Shown: positions 39,371 to 48,495 of the stretch, piece by piece
Layout: every line of letters begins with the position of its first letter
Position numbering within the stretch: the stretch's first letter is position 1
From: Rhizobium sp. ASV8
GTDB taxonomy: Bacteria; Pseudomonadota; Alphaproteobacteria; Rhizobiales; Rhizobiaceae
Direction: 5' to 3'
Length of the DNA stretch: 64,000 nucleotides
Assembly: GCF_016429255.1 (NCBI RefSeq)
Contig: NZ_JAELUG010000008.1
Coordinates: 31,447 to 95,446 of the forward strand
Translations under genes and position numbers: made by a program
The notes under the pieces: generated by a model
What the model was told of the DNA's origin: nothing
The model's input: only the letters and a program-made list of their open reading frames with translations
The model's database searches: none

Positions 39371-40971
39371 GCCTAGTCAAGAAATTCATCACGGTCGGCG
39401 GCGCGACGCTGGGTAGCCGCATCTTCGGCTTTGCCCGCGAAACGCTGATGGCAGCAGCCCTCGGCACCGGACCCATGGCCGACGTTTTCTACGCCGCCTT
39501 CCGCTTTCCCAACCTCTTCCGCCGCCTGTTTGCCGAGGGCGCGTTCAATGCCGCCTTCGTGCCGCTCTTTGCCAAGGAGATCGAGGCGAACGGTATCGAG
39601 GGTGCCAAGCGCTTCTCGGAGGAGGTGTTCGGCGTTCTTTTCTCGGTCCTGCTGCTGATCACCATCGTCATGGAATTGGCCATGCCGCTCCTGGTGCGTT
39701 GGGTCATCGCGCCCGGCTTCGCCGACGATGCCGAGAAATTCGACCTGACGGTCCGGTTGGCTGCCGTCATGTTCCCCTATCTGATGTCGATGTCGCTGAC
39801 GGCGATGATGAGCGGCATGCTGAATTCGCTGCATCATTTCTTCGCCGCCGCCGTGGCTCCGATCTTCCTCAACCTGGTGATGATCAGCGCCCTGTTTTAC
39901 GCAATCTATTACGGCGCCGACCCGCTGACCACCGCTTGGTACCTGTCCTGGTCGGTGCTGGTGGCAGGTGTGCTGCAGCTGGCCGTCGTCTATATCGGCG
40001 TGCGCCATGCCGGCATCAATATCGGCCTGCGCTTTCCGCGCTTCACGCCCAATGTCAAACGGCTCCTGCTTCTTGCCATCCCGGCGGCCATCACCGGCGG
40101 CGTCACCCAGATCAATCTGGTGATCGGCCAGGCGATCGCTTCGGGCAAGGAAGGCGCGATCGCCGCCCTGCAATATGCAGACCGCATCTACCAGCTGCCG
40201 CTCGGCGTCGTCGGTGTCGCGGTCGGAATCGTGCTTCTGCCGGAACTGGCTCGCTCGCTGAAGTCAGGCCATATCGAGGAAGCCGCCAATATTCAGAACC
40301 GCTCGATCGAATTCGTACTGTTCCTGACCCTGCCGGCCGCTGTTGCCCTCTGGCTTCTCTCTGACGATATCATCCGCGTGCTTTACGAGCGCGGCGCCTT
40401 TAACGCGGAAAATACAAAGCTGGTTGGCTCCATCCTCGCCATCTTCGGCCTTGGTCTGCCGGCTTTCGTGCTGATCAAGGCACTGCAGCCCGGCTTTTAT
40501 GCCCGCGAAGATACGAAATCGCCGATGCGCTACACGGCCGTCGCCGTCGCCGTCAATTCGGCGCTATCCATCCTGCTTTTCCCGGTGCTGGCCGAACGAG
40601 GCATTGCGCTCGCCGAAGCTGTTGCCGGTTGGCTGAACGCTGTACAACTCTTCATCACGCTTTATCGCCGGGGACATCTTTCCTGGGAGTGGTCTCTGGC
40701 GCGCCGCACTGTGATGCTGCTCATCTCCTCCGCCGTCATGGGCGGCGTTATCGTATATTTGTCTGATCGCTGGGAGCCGCTTCTGGGGGGAAGCGCGTCG
40801 CTGCTCACCAAAACCGGCGTCTTGGGCTTGCTCATATTGATCGCGATGGTGGTGTATTTCGTTGTCGCCTTCCTGATCGGCGGCGTGGATTTGAGCATGA
40901 TACGCCGCAAATTGAAGCGTAAACCGGCGGCGGCAGCTGCGCCGGATGCGAAGGCGGCGAATGGCGAGTAG
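39367..40971 (+). CDS. murJ: Lipid II flippase MurJ (MviN)
   Basis: A 534-residue inner-membrane protein of the MOP superfamily that flips lipid II for peptidoglycan synthesis. About 14 hydrophobic segments are visible. The N-terminus has the family pattern [40 protein letters not shown] and the later LYERGAFN. A basic Lys/Ala-rich tail ends the protein. It is coupled to glnD by an ATGA overlap and is the last gene of the mutS-glnD run. Confidence 0.96.
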   Translation: MSLVKKFITVGGATLGSRIFGFARETLMAAALGTGPMADVFYAAFRFPNLFRRLFAEGAFNAAFVPLFAKEIEANGIEGAKRFSEEVFGVLFSVLLLITIVMELAMPLLVRWVIAPGFADDAEKFDLTVRLAAVMFPYLMSMSLTAMMSGMLNSLHHFFAAAVAPIFLNLVMISALFYAIYYGADPLTTAWYLSWSVLVAGVLQLAVVYIGVRHAGINIGLRFPRFTPNVKRLLLLAIPAAITGGVTQINLVIGQAIASGKEGAIAALQYADRIYQLPLGVVGVAVGIVLLPELARSLKSGHIEEAANIQNRSIEFVLFLTLPAAVALWLLSDDIIRVLYERGAFNAENTKLVGSILAIFGLGLPAFVLIKALQPGFYAREDTKSPMRYTAVAVAVNSALSILLFPVLAERGIALAEAVAGWLNAVQLFITLYRRGHLSWEWSLARRTVMLLISSAVMGGVIVYLSDRWEPLLGGSASLLTKTGVLGLLILIAMVVYFVVAFLIGGVDLSMIRRKLKRKPAAAAAPDAKAANGE

Positions 40972-41025
40972 GCAGGCCTGTGCGCGTCTTGAGGTGGGGT
41001 CGAACAGGGCGGAAGGTGCATCCAG

Positions 41026-41487
41026 ATGAAAATGCAGATACATCTGCGTAAGGCATGCGAGGCCGATTTGGTCGAGCTTGGCGAGCTGAAGTTCTGCTCG
41101 TCCGTGGCGTGGGGGGATTTTGTCGCGGAGCTGCAGAATCTGCCGGAGGCCCGGCATGTCTCACCCGAGCTTCTGCCGCACATCACCGTCGCCGAGCTGG
41201 ACGGAAGCATCGCCGGGTTCGTGACGGTTCTTCCTGGAGACGATCCCGAGCAGGCTGAACTGGAAGACCTTTTTGTTGCTCCCTCGTTTTGGCGAAAGGG
41301 CGTCGGAGCACAGCTGTTGAGAGCGGCGGAGGTCCGTGCGGCGGCGCGTGGCACGGTTCGGATGCACGTCATCGCCAATGAGAGGGCGCGTCTTTTCTAT
41401 GAGGCTGCCGGCTATCGTCCGATTGGTATGGTCGAGACGGATTTTGGGTCGGCGCCGGAACTGTGTAAGTCGCTAGACCCGGTCTGA
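41026..41487 (+). CDS. GNAT-family N-acetyltransferase
   Basis: A 153-residue acetyltransferase. Acetyl-CoA-binding motif A is seen as LFVAPSFWRKGVGAQLLRAA and motif B as VIANERARLFYEAAGYRPIG. The N-terminal half carries LRKACEADLVELGELKF, the usual first helix. The substrate is unknown. It is followed after 32 bp by a VOC-family gene and may share its transcript. Confidence 0.87.
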   Translation: MKMQIHLRKACEADLVELGELKFCSSVAWGDFVAELQNLPEARHVSPELLPHITVAELDGSIAGFVTVLPGDDPEQAELEDLFVAPSFWRKGVGAQLLRAAEVRAAARGTVRMHVIANERARLFYEAAGYRPIGMVETDFGSAPELCKSLDPV

Positions 41488-41519
41488 TAGAGATGGTTTC
41501 ATCACCTGTGGAGTCTCCC

Positions 41520-41912
41520 ATGTCTCAATCCCTCTTCCTCGTCGCACTGGTCGTGGACGATTATGATCGCGCCAAGGCTTTCTATTGCGATGTCCTGGGC
41601 TTTGATTGCCTGCAGGACGAGGTGCAGCCAGGGGGCAAGCGTTGGGTCGTAATCAGGCCGAAGGGCGGGGGAGGGGCAGCGCTGCTGCTCGCCCAAGCCG
41701 CAAGCGATAGCCAGCGCGCGGCGATCGGCAACCAGACCGGCGGCCGCGTCGGTTTTTTCCTCAAGACTGACGATTTCGCTCGCGATCATGCCGCGATGCT
41801 TGCCAAGGGCGTGAAATTCCGGGAAGAGCCGCGCCATGAGGTCTACGGCACCGTCGCGGTCTTCGCCGACCCCTATGGCAATACCTGGGACCTGATCCAG
41901 CATTCTTCCTAA
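41520..41912 (+). CDS. VOC-family protein (glyoxalase-like)
   Basis: A 130-residue vicinal-oxygen-chelate protein, from the ATG at 41520 with GGAG six bases upstream. The fold boundaries are visible: FLVALVVDDYDRAKAFYCDV at the start and FADPYGNTWDLIQ at the end. Several relatives are annotated as glyoxalase or bleomycin-resistance-type proteins, but the usual metal-binding set is not fully evident, so no reaction is assigned. Confidence 0.87.
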   Translation: MSQSLFLVALVVDDYDRAKAFYCDVLGFDCLQDEVQPGGKRWVVIRPKGGGGAALLLAQAASDSQRAAIGNQTGGRVGFFLKTDDFARDHAAMLAKGVKFREEPRHEVYGTVAVFADPYGNTWDLIQHSS

Positions 41913-42022
41913 GACTCTGGCACATAGCCTCTTGATCGCTATCGATACCGCGTGCATAAGCCGCTCGAACCAAGGGTCGAGCGCCGCTCGCCCAGGCCCT
42001 CCACAAGCCTTTTGAGGACGAC

Positions 42023-43087
42023 ATGACCGAATTCAAGCCGCTCGTATTCTCCGGCGTTCAGCCTACCGGCAATCTCCATCTCGGCAACTATCTCGGCGCG
42101 ATCCGCAAGTTCGTGGCCCTGCAGGCCAACAACGACTGCATCTATTGCGTCGTCGATATGCATGCGCTGACGGCTCAGCTCGTGCATGAGGACATGCCGA
42201 ACCAGACGCGTTCGATCACCGCAGCTTTTCTTGCCGCCGGCATCGACCCGGAAAAGCATATCGTCTTCAATCAGTCGGCCGTGCCGGGGCATGCCGAGCT
42301 TGCCTGGATTTTCAACTGCGTTGCCCGCATCGGCTGGATGAACCGCATGACGCAGTTCAAGGACAAGGCCGGCAAGGACCGCGAGCAGGCCTCGCTCGGC
42401 CTTTACGCCTATCCGAGCCTGATGGCCGCCGACATTCTGCTCTATCGCGCCACGCATGTTCCTGTCGGCGACGACCAGAAGCAGCATCTGGAGCTGACCC
42501 GCGACATCGCCATGAAGTTCAATCTGGACTACATGGAGCATATTCGCCGCACGGGCTACGGCATTGACATCACCGTCGGCGACGAGCCGGTGCATGCCTA
42601 TTTCCCGATGGTCGAGCCGCTGATCGATGGCCCGGCGCCGCGCGTCATGTCGCTGCGTGATGGCACGAAGAAGATGTCGAAGTCGGACGCTTCCGACCTG
42701 TCGCGCATCAACCTACTCGATGACGAGGAAAACATTTCCAAGAAGATCCGCAAGGCCAAGACCGATCCGGATGGCTTGCCGAGCGAAATCGCCGGTCTTG
42801 CCGGCCGCCCGGAGGCCGACAATCTGGTCGGCATCTACGCAGCGCTTGCCGACAAGTCGAAGGCCGATGTCCTTTCCGAATTCGGCGGCCAGCAATTCTC
42901 CGTCTTCAAGCCGGCGCTGGTCGATCTTGCCGTGCATACGCTCTCGCCGATCACGACGGAGATGCGCCGCCTGATGGCCGATCCCGGCCACATCGACGCT
43001 GTGCTGCGCGATGGCAGCGCCCGCGCCCGCGCTCGCGCCGACGTGACGATGAAGCAGGTTCGCGACATTATCGGCTTTCTCTATTGA
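42023..43087 (+). CDS. trpS: Tryptophanyl-tRNA synthetase
   Basis: A class I aminoacyl-tRNA synthetase of 354 residues that charges tRNA-Trp. It shows the HIGH-like motif in [17 protein letters not shown] and KMSKS in [12 protein letters not shown], with [18 protein letters not shown] between them. Length is normal. It is followed after 75 bp by a universal stress protein gene. No T-box or other leader was found upstream. Confidence 0.97.
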   Translation: MTEFKPLVFSGVQPTGNLHLGNYLGAIRKFVALQANNDCIYCVVDMHALTAQLVHEDMPNQTRSITAAFLAAGIDPEKHIVFNQSAVPGHAELAWIFNCVARIGWMNRMTQFKDKAGKDREQASLGLYAYPSLMAADILLYRATHVPVGDDQKQHLELTRDIAMKFNLDYMEHIRRTGYGIDITVGDEPVHAYFPMVEPLIDGPAPRVMSLRDGTKKMSKSDASDLSRINLLDDEENISKKIRKAKTDPDGLPSEIAGLAGRPEADNLVGIYAALADKSKADVLSEFGGQQFSVFKPALVDLAVHTLSPITTEMRRLMADPGHIDAVLRDGSARARARADVTMKQVRDIIGFLY

Positions 43088-43162
43088 TGATGTCGTAATG
43101 CATGGCTCCCGCGTGAAAGCGAGGGCTTGCAAAACGCCGTTTTCGGGTGTCAGAGTCGCTCC

Positions 43163-43654
43163 ATGGTATCCACACGACTTTCACGGCTCGAAGGCCATCG
43201 CCGCAAGTTCATGGCCGTCATCGATGGCACACCCGAATGCCAGCGCGCCGTCCATTATGCGGGCCGGCGCGCCAAGAATTCCAATGGCGGCCTTGTGCTG
43301 CTTTACGTGATCCCGGAAGGCGATTTCCAGCAATGGCTCGGCGTCGAGGAGATCATGCGGGCGGAAGCGCGCGAAGAGGCCGAGGCGGCAACCGCCAAGG
43401 CAGCCCAGAGCGTCCGCGAGAATGTCGGCATCGATCCGGAAATCGTCATTCGCGAGGGATCGTCTGCTGAGCAGATCCACGCTGTCATCGAAGAGGACCG
43501 GGACATCGCGCTCCTCGTTCTCGCCGCCGGTTCTGCCAAGGAGGGGCCGGGACCGCTGGTCTCTTCGATCGCCGGCCGCGCGGCTGCGTTTCCCATCCCG
43601 GTCACGGTGCTGCCGGATACGCTGACGAACGAGGAAATCGACGCGCTCAGCTAG
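43163..43654 (+). CDS. Universal stress protein, UspA family
   Basis: A 163-residue UspA-fold protein, from the ATG at 43163 (an in-frame ATG at 43127 is less likely). Residues 16-155 cover the domain: FMAVIDGTPECQRAVHYAGR at the start, GGLVLLYVIPEG, and the strand ALLVLAAGSAKEGPGPLVSS. The usual ATP-binding G-x2-G-x9-G-S/T is only partly matched (GSAKEGPGPLVSS), so nucleotide binding is unsure. It lies between trpS and nfuA. Confidence 0.87.
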   Translation: MVSTRLSRLEGHRRKFMAVIDGTPECQRAVHYAGRRAKNSNGGLVLLYVIPEGDFQQWLGVEEIMRAEAREEAEAATAKAAQSVRENVGIDPEIVIREGSSAEQIHAVIEEDRDIALLVLAAGSAKEGPGPLVSSIAGRAAAFPIPVTVLPDTLTNEEIDALS

Positions 43655-43770
43655 TGCAGAGCGACCATTTCTTGAGAAACACTCTCTTGAATTGAGGGGC
43701 CAAAAGGCCTATCTCTTTTGAAGTATTCTAAAGTTGGGACCGGGTTTGTGCCCGCCGCATGGAGATCAAG

Positions 43771-44337
43771 ATGTTCATTCAGACCGAAGCGACACCGAAC
43801 CCCGCGACCTTGAAGTTCCTGCCGGGCAAAGTGGTGATGGAAAGCGGTACGGCCGAATTCCGCAACACCGAAGACGCCGAGGCTTCGCCGCTTGCTGCCC
43901 GCCTCTTCGAGATCCAGGGCGTCACGGGCGTCTATTTCGGCTACGACTTCATCTCCGTCTCCAAGGAAAGCCAGGAGTGGCAGCACCTGAAGCCCGCCAT
44001 CCTCGGCTCGATCATGGAGCACTTCATGTCCGGCAAGCCCGTCATGGGCTCAGCCTCGGTTCTGTCCGAAGTGCAGGATGCCGGCGGCGAGTTCTTCGAT
44101 GCAGGCGATGAATCGATCGTGCTGACCATCAAGGAACTGCTCGATACCCGCGTTCGTCCCGCCGTTGCCCAGGATGGCGGCGACATTACCTTCCGCGGCT
44201 TCCGCGACGGCAAGGTCTATCTCAACATGAAGGGATCCTGCGCCGGCTGCCCGTCGTCGACGGCAACGCTGAAGCATGGCGTGCAGAACCTCCTGCGCCA
44301 CTTCGTTCCGGAAGTGCAGGAAGTCGAAGCCGTCTGA
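43771..44337 (+). CDS. nfuA: NfuA/NifU-type iron-sulfur cluster carrier
   Basis: A 188-residue Fe-S scaffold or carrier protein. The N-terminal Nfu-N domain begins MFIQTEATPNPATLKFLPGK and the C-terminal NifU domain carries the cluster-binding CxxC in GSCAGCPSS. This two-domain form is typical of alphaproteobacteria and mitochondria (Nfu1). The start at 43771 follows GGAGA; another ATG lies four codons upstream. Confidence 0.94.
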   Translation: MFIQTEATPNPATLKFLPGKVVMESGTAEFRNTEDAEASPLAARLFEIQGVTGVYFGYDFISVSKESQEWQHLKPAILGSIMEHFMSGKPVMGSASVLSEVQDAGGEFFDAGDESIVLTIKELLDTRVRPAVAQDGGDITFRGFRDGKVYLNMKGSCAGCPSSTATLKHGVQNLLRHFVPEVQEVEAV

Positions 44338-44339
44338 GC

Positions 44340-44379
44340 ATGATCCCAGGGGGCGTCCAGCTGTTTTGGATGGGATCAT
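44340..44379. repeat. Palindromic repeat after nfuA
   Basis: ATGATCCCA and TGGGATCAT, 22 bases apart, with inner TCCA/TGGA arms. The outer sequence is shared with 61381-61427, suggesting a dispersed family. It may also act as the nfuA terminator. Confidence 0.6.
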
Positions 44380-44460
44380 ACCAAGGCAGGCGCTGGAGCC
44401 CGACGGCGTTCGAAGATAAAGTTATCCGCGTTTCAAGCGCGGCTTTTCGGAATAGTTGAC

Positions 44461-45117
44461 ATGATCGTACTGGCGCTCGACACGGCAGGTGTGGATTGCG
44501 CTGTCGCTGTGTATGATAGCGGCAGTGATTCTGTGATGGGGGAGGTCACGGAAACGATCGGACGGGGGCATGCCGAACATTTGATGCACGTCGTCGACGA
44601 GGCGCTGGCGAAGGCCAATACGGCGCTCTCGGCGATCGAGCGTGTCGTCGTGAGCGTCGGCCCCGGTTCCTTCACCGGCATCCGCATCGGCGTTGCAGCC
44701 GCGCGCGGTTTCGCACTCTCCCTCAACGTTCCCGCAGTTGGCGTCACGACCCTTGAAGTCATGGCGGCAACGGCGCGCACACAGAATCCGGGCAAGTCGG
44801 TTCTGGCTGCCATCGATGCCAAGCGCGAGGAGATCTATCTCCAGAGCTTCGATGCCGATGGCAACCCACTGGACGAGGCTCGGGCCGTGACGATCGACGA
44901 AGCGCGGGCAATTGCCTCTGCTTTCGACGGCATCGTCACCGGAACGGCCGTCGCCCGGTTGAGCGACGCGCCGCCGGCGGAGCGGCCAGACGCATTTCCG
45001 ATTGCCATCGTCGCCCGGCTGGGCGCCGGCAAGCCTGCCGGCGAAAAGCCGAAGCCGCTTTATCTTCGCGGACCCGATGCCAGACCGCAGGCCGGATACG
45101 CAGTTGCCAGGCAATAG
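44461..45117 (+). CDS. tsaB: tRNA threonylcarbamoyladenosine biosynthesis protein TsaB
   Basis: A 218-residue partner of TsaD in making the t6A modification of tRNAs. It starts with the ASKHA-fold phosphate loop ILVLALDTAGVDCAVAVYD-like pattern and has VVSVGPGSFTGIRIGVAAAR, the hallmark GSFTGxR motif. It is followed 2 bp later by rimI, the usual pairing, so the two are translationally linked. Confidence 0.95.
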   Translation: MIVLALDTAGVDCAVAVYDSGSDSVMGEVTETIGRGHAEHLMHVVDEALAKANTALSAIERVVVSVGPGSFTGIRIGVAAARGFALSLNVPAVGVTTLEVMAATARTQNPGKSVLAAIDAKREEIYLQSFDADGNPLDEARAVTIDEARAIASAFDGIVTGTAVARLSDAPPAERPDAFPIAIVARLGAGKPAGEKPKPLYLRGPDARPQAGYAVARQ

Positions 45118-45119
45118 AC

Positions 45120-45614
45120 ATGCTCGAATCCTATCTCACTCTCAAAGCTGAATATGAAATCATCCCGATGGAGCTGAAGGATTGCGCCGAAGTGGCGCTC
45201 CTGCATGGCGAGCGGTTCCCGCGGGTTTGGGACGAGTCCGAGTTTCAGGATCTTCTCTCGCAGGAGACGACGTTCGGCTTCGTTGCCCGCCAGACCAATG
45301 CCATCCTGAAAAAGGCGCTCCCCGGCTTCGTGCTGGCAAGGCATGTGGCAGGCGAAGGTGAAATCCTGACGATTGCCGTCAATACCAAGCTCGGCCGTTG
45401 CGGTCTCGGCTGGCGGCTGATGCAGGCAGCCCTTCGCGAGACTCGCGATCGCGGCGGCGAGGCCATATTCCTGGAGGTCGACGGCGGCAATCAACCCGCG
45501 CTTGGCCTCTACAGAAAGCTGGGTTTCGAGAAGGTCGGCGAGCGCAAGGCCTATTATGTCAGCGATAACGGCGCGAAGTCGACGGCGCTTGTCATGCGGC
45601 GTGTTCTTCGCTAG
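45120..45614 (+). CDS. rimI: Ribosomal-protein alanine N-acetyltransferase RimI
   Basis: A 164-residue GNAT enzyme that acetylates the N-terminus of ribosomal protein S18 in E. coli. It contains ILTIAVNTKLGRCGLGWRLM as acetyl-CoA motif A and NQPALGLYRKLGFEKVGERK as motif B, both close to RimI. It starts 2 bp after the tsaB stop. Assignment as RimI rests on sequence pattern plus the tsaB neighbour. Confidence 0.9.
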   Translation: MLESYLTLKAEYEIIPMELKDCAEVALLHGERFPRVWDESEFQDLLSQETTFGFVARQTNAILKKALPGFVLARHVAGEGEILTIAVNTKLGRCGLGWRLMQAALRETRDRGGEAIFLEVDGGNQPALGLYRKLGFEKVGERKAYYVSDNGAKSTALVMRRVLR

Positions 45615-45645
45615 AGCATTTTACAGCCATGTGGCATCACTTGGC
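45614..45645. repeat. Rhizobial intergenic repeat upstream of mur
   Basis: AGAGCATTTTACAG followed by an imperfect palindrome GCCATGTG / CACTTGGC (one mismatch). I recognise the type from rhizobial intergenic regions, though only one copy is seen here. Confidence 0.45.
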
Positions 45646-45735
45646 GTCGCTTAAATGCGGCAAAGCAAATAGATTGAGCGGCAATTCGGCGCTCTATCCG
45701 TTGTCACAGTCGAAATAGACCGAAGACAGTAATTG

Positions 45736-46164
45736 ATGGATGACGCCGTAAAATCCCTCGAGGAGCTTTGCGCCGAGCGCGGAATGCGCATGACCGAGCA
45801 GCGCCGGATCATTGCGCGCATTATCGAAAGTTCCGAGGATCATCCTGACGTCGAGGAGCTTTATCGTCGTTCCGTGCAGGTGGATGCGAAGATTTCGATC
45901 TCGACCGTCTACCGCACCGTCAAGCTGTTCGAGGATGCCGGCCTTCTTGCCCGTCATGATTTCCGCGACGGCCGTTCCCGTTACGAAACCGTGCCGGAAG
46001 AGCATCACGATCATCTGATCGACCTGAAAAGTGGCGAAGTTATCGAATTTCACTCACCGGAGATCGAGGCGCTGCAGGAGCGCATCGCCCGCGAACACGG
46101 CTTCAAACTCGTCGATCACCGGCTGGAGCTTTACGGCATCCCGCTGAAGAAGGACGAAGTTTGA
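45736..46164 (+). CDS. mur: Fur-family regulator, Mur type (manganese uptake regulator)
   Basis: A 142-residue Fur-fold repressor from the ATG at 45736. The winged helix includes RMTEQRRIIARIIESSEDHPD and ISISTVYRTVKLFEDAGLL; the metal-sensing region has PEEHHDHLIDLKSGEVIEF. The two cysteines found after HHDHLI in E. coli Fur are absent, and the only cysteine is C12. This fits the alphaproteobacterial Mur group, which responds to manganese, while iron control is given to RirA and Irr. It lies upstream of olsA by 34 bp. Confidence 0.9.
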   Translation: MDDAVKSLEELCAERGMRMTEQRRIIARIIESSEDHPDVEELYRRSVQVDAKISISTVYRTVKLFEDAGLLARHDFRDGRSRYETVPEEHHDHLIDLKSGEVIEFHSPEIEALQERIAREHGFKLVDHRLELYGIPLKKDEV

Positions 46165-46198
46165 ACGTGAAGCCTTTCATGCAGGAGCGAATGATTTG

Positions 46199-46993
46199 AT
46201 GACCTGGCTGCGCATTGGCTGTGCTGCCGTGGTCATTTGTGCCGTCAGCGCCGTGATGTTGCCGGTGCAGATCCTCTGCCTGCGGTTCGACTGGAAGCTC
46301 CGGCGCTATCTGCCACGCTACTGGCATCGCATCGTCTGCTACTGGCTTGGCGTGCGCATCCATGTAGTCGGCAAGATGGAAACGAGCCGGCCGTTGATGC
46401 TGGCTTCGAACCACTCGTCCTGGCTCGATATCCTCGTGCTCTCGGCAGTGGCCGATGTCTCCTTCATCGCCAAGTCGGAAGTGCGGAATTGGCCGATTTT
46501 CGGTCAGTTCGCGCAATGGCAGAAGAGCGTCTTCGTCGAGCGCGAGCAGAAGCGCAAGACGGGCGAGCAGGTGAACGAAATCGCCGACCGCATGGCCGAT
46601 GGCGAGATCATGGTGCTGTTTCCGGAAGGAACCACCTCTGATGGTAACCGGCTTCTGGAGGTCAAGTCCTCGCTGTTCGGCGCGGCTGCGGCGGCCCTGC
46701 CGAAGGCTGCGGATGCCGTGGTTCATGTTCAGCCGGTCGCAGTTGCCTATACCCGCGTTCATGGCACGCCCATGGGGCGCTATTATCGCCCGCTGACGGC
46801 ATGGCCCGGCGATATCGAGTTGGTGCCCCATCTGAAGGGTATCGCCCAATGCGGCGCTATCGATGTCGATGTCTGTTTCGGCGAGGCAGTCGATTATCGC
46901 GCCGGCACAAACCGCAAGGAAGTCAGCGCCACTGTCGCGCGGCGCATTCGCACCATGCTTGCCAGCCGCCTGCTTGGGCGTGAGATCGCCTGA
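46199..46993 (+). CDS. olsA: 1-acyl-sn-glycerol-3-phosphate acyltransferase family, probable OlsA
   Basis: A 264-residue PlsC-fold O-acyltransferase from the ATG at 46199 (AGGAG upstream). An N-terminal transmembrane helix is followed by the acyltransferase motifs NHSSWLD (HX4D) and FPEGTTSDG. In S. meliloti the gene at the matching place beside miaB is olsA, which adds the second acyl chain to lyso-ornithine lipid made by OlsB. By sequence alone it could also be a general PlsC; context and the presence of olsB in the window favour OlsA. Confidence 0.82.
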   Translation: MTWLRIGCAAVVICAVSAVMLPVQILCLRFDWKLRRYLPRYWHRIVCYWLGVRIHVVGKMETSRPLMLASNHSSWLDILVLSAVADVSFIAKSEVRNWPIFGQFAQWQKSVFVEREQKRKTGEQVNEIADRMADGEIMVLFPEGTTSDGNRLLEVKSSLFGAAAAALPKAADAVVHVQPVAVAYTRVHGTPMGRYYRPLTAWPGDIELVPHLKGIAQCGAIDVDVCFGEAVDYRAGTNRKEVSATVARRIRTMLASRLLGREIA

Positions 46994-47053
46994 TTTCCAG
47001 GTGGTTTCAACTTTTTCATTTTCTCCGCAAGCAAAAGTCACTACATAGCGGCC

Positions 47054-48466
47054 ATGACCAAGGACAGCCTGACCCTCGACGCCCCGGCGACCGACGCTTT
47101 GCAACTCGGCCCCCGCGATGGCTCCAACAGCCGCAAGGTTTTCATCAAGACCTATGGCTGTCAGATGAACGTCTATGACTCGACGCGGATGAGCGATGCT
47201 CTCGCCCGCGACGGCTACGAGCCGACCGAGGATATGGAAGAGGCCGATCTCGTCCTGCTGAATACCTGTCATATCCGTGAAAAGGCGGCGGAAAAGGTTT
47301 ATTCCGCGCTGGGGCGCCTGCGCGACATGAAGAAGCGCAAGGCAGCCGACGGCCGCGAGATGATGATCGGCGTTACCGGCTGCGTCGCCCAGGCGGAAGG
47401 CGAGGAGATTCTTCGTCGCGCGCCTGCCGTCGATGTCGTCATCGGCCCGCAGACCTATCATCGCCTGCCGGATGCGCTTCGCCGCGCCAAGGAAGGCCAG
47501 CGTGTCGTCGATACCGAATATGCGATCGAGGACAAGTTCGAGCATCTGCCGATTGCCGAGAAGACGAAGATCCGCGCGCGCGGCGTCACCGCCTTCCTGA
47601 CGGTGCAGGAAGGGTGCGACAAGTTCTGCACTTTCTGTGTCGTCCCCTATACGCGCGGCTCCGAAGTCTCCCGCCCCGTCGCCCAGATCGTCGAAGAGGC
47701 TGAAAAACTTGTGGATGGCGGAGTGCGCGAAATCACGCTGCTCGGCCAGAATGTCAACGCCTGGCACGGCGCCGGCCCCACGGGCCAAGCCTGGAGCCTC
47801 GGTAACCTCCTTTATCGCCTGGCCGAGATCCCGGGTCTTGCCCGCCTGCGCTACACCACCAGCCACCCCCGTGACATGGACGACCGCCTGATCGGCGCGC
47901 ACCGTGACCTGCGCACGCTGATGCCCTATCTGCACCTGCCGGTCCAGGCAGGTTCCGACCGTATCCTCAAGGCGATGAACCGCCGGCACACGTCGGCCGA
48001 ATACCTCGCGCTGATCGAGAAAATCCGCGTTGCACGGCCGGATATCGCCCTTTCCGGTGATTTTATCGTCGGCTTCCCGGGGGAGACAGATCAGGATTTT
48101 GAGGATACACTCAGGCTGATCGAGGAGGTGAATTATGCACAGGCCTTCTCGTTCAAATATTCCACCCGGCCGGGAACGCCCGGCGCCGACTTGAAGGACC
48201 AGGTGCCCGAAGAGGTCAAGACCGAACGGTTGGAGCGGTTGCAGGCTTTGTTGCTGAAGCAGCAGCACGCGTTTGCCGAGACCTGCGTGGGTAAGGTTGT
48301 GGATATCCTTCTGGAAAAGCCGGGCCGGATGCCGGGCCAATTAATCGGACGTTCTCCCTGGCTTCAATCTGTGAATGTTGATGCAAAAGCATCGCAAATC
48401 GGTGACATTATTAACGTACGAATCACCGGAACCAGCACCAACAGCCTGTTTGCTGATTTGCTCTAG
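47054..48466 (+). CDS. miaB: tRNA-2-methylthio-N6-dimethylallyladenosine synthase MiaB
   Basis: A 470-residue radical SAM methylthiotransferase acting on A37 of tRNAs. The N-terminal UPF0004 domain has [12 protein letters not shown] and [10 protein letters not shown] with cluster cysteines; the radical SAM motif is CDKFCTFC within [23 protein letters not shown] domain follows at the C-terminus (about 400-468). It begins a run of plus-strand genes miaB-phoH-ybeY-corC-lnt that is conserved widely in proteobacteria. Confidence 0.97.
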   Translation: MTKDSLTLDAPATDALQLGPRDGSNSRKVFIKTYGCQMNVYDSTRMSDALARDGYEPTEDMEEADLVLLNTCHIREKAAEKVYSALGRLRDMKKRKAADGREMMIGVTGCVAQAEGEEILRRAPAVDVVIGPQTYHRLPDALRRAKEGQRVVDTEYAIEDKFEHLPIAEKTKIRARGVTAFLTVQEGCDKFCTFCVVPYTRGSEVSRPVAQIVEEAEKLVDGGVREITLLGQNVNAWHGAGPTGQAWSLGNLLYRLAEIPGLARLRYTTSHPRDMDDRLIGAHRDLRTLMPYLHLPVQAGSDRILKAMNRRHTSAEYLALIEKIRVARPDIALSGDFIVGFPGETDQDFEDTLRLIEEVNYAQAFSFKYSTRPGTPGADLKDQVPEEVKTERLERLQALLLKQQHAFAETCVGKVVDILLEKPGRMPGQLIGRSPWLQSVNVDAKASQIGDIINVRITGTSTNSLFADLL

Positions 48467-48495
48467 GTTCCGGACGGCACAAGGAGCCACACCGC

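Noticed and set aside
46103..48340. 745-codon minus-strand frame opposite olsA and miaB
   Set aside because: Antisense to two well-identified genes and without domain features.
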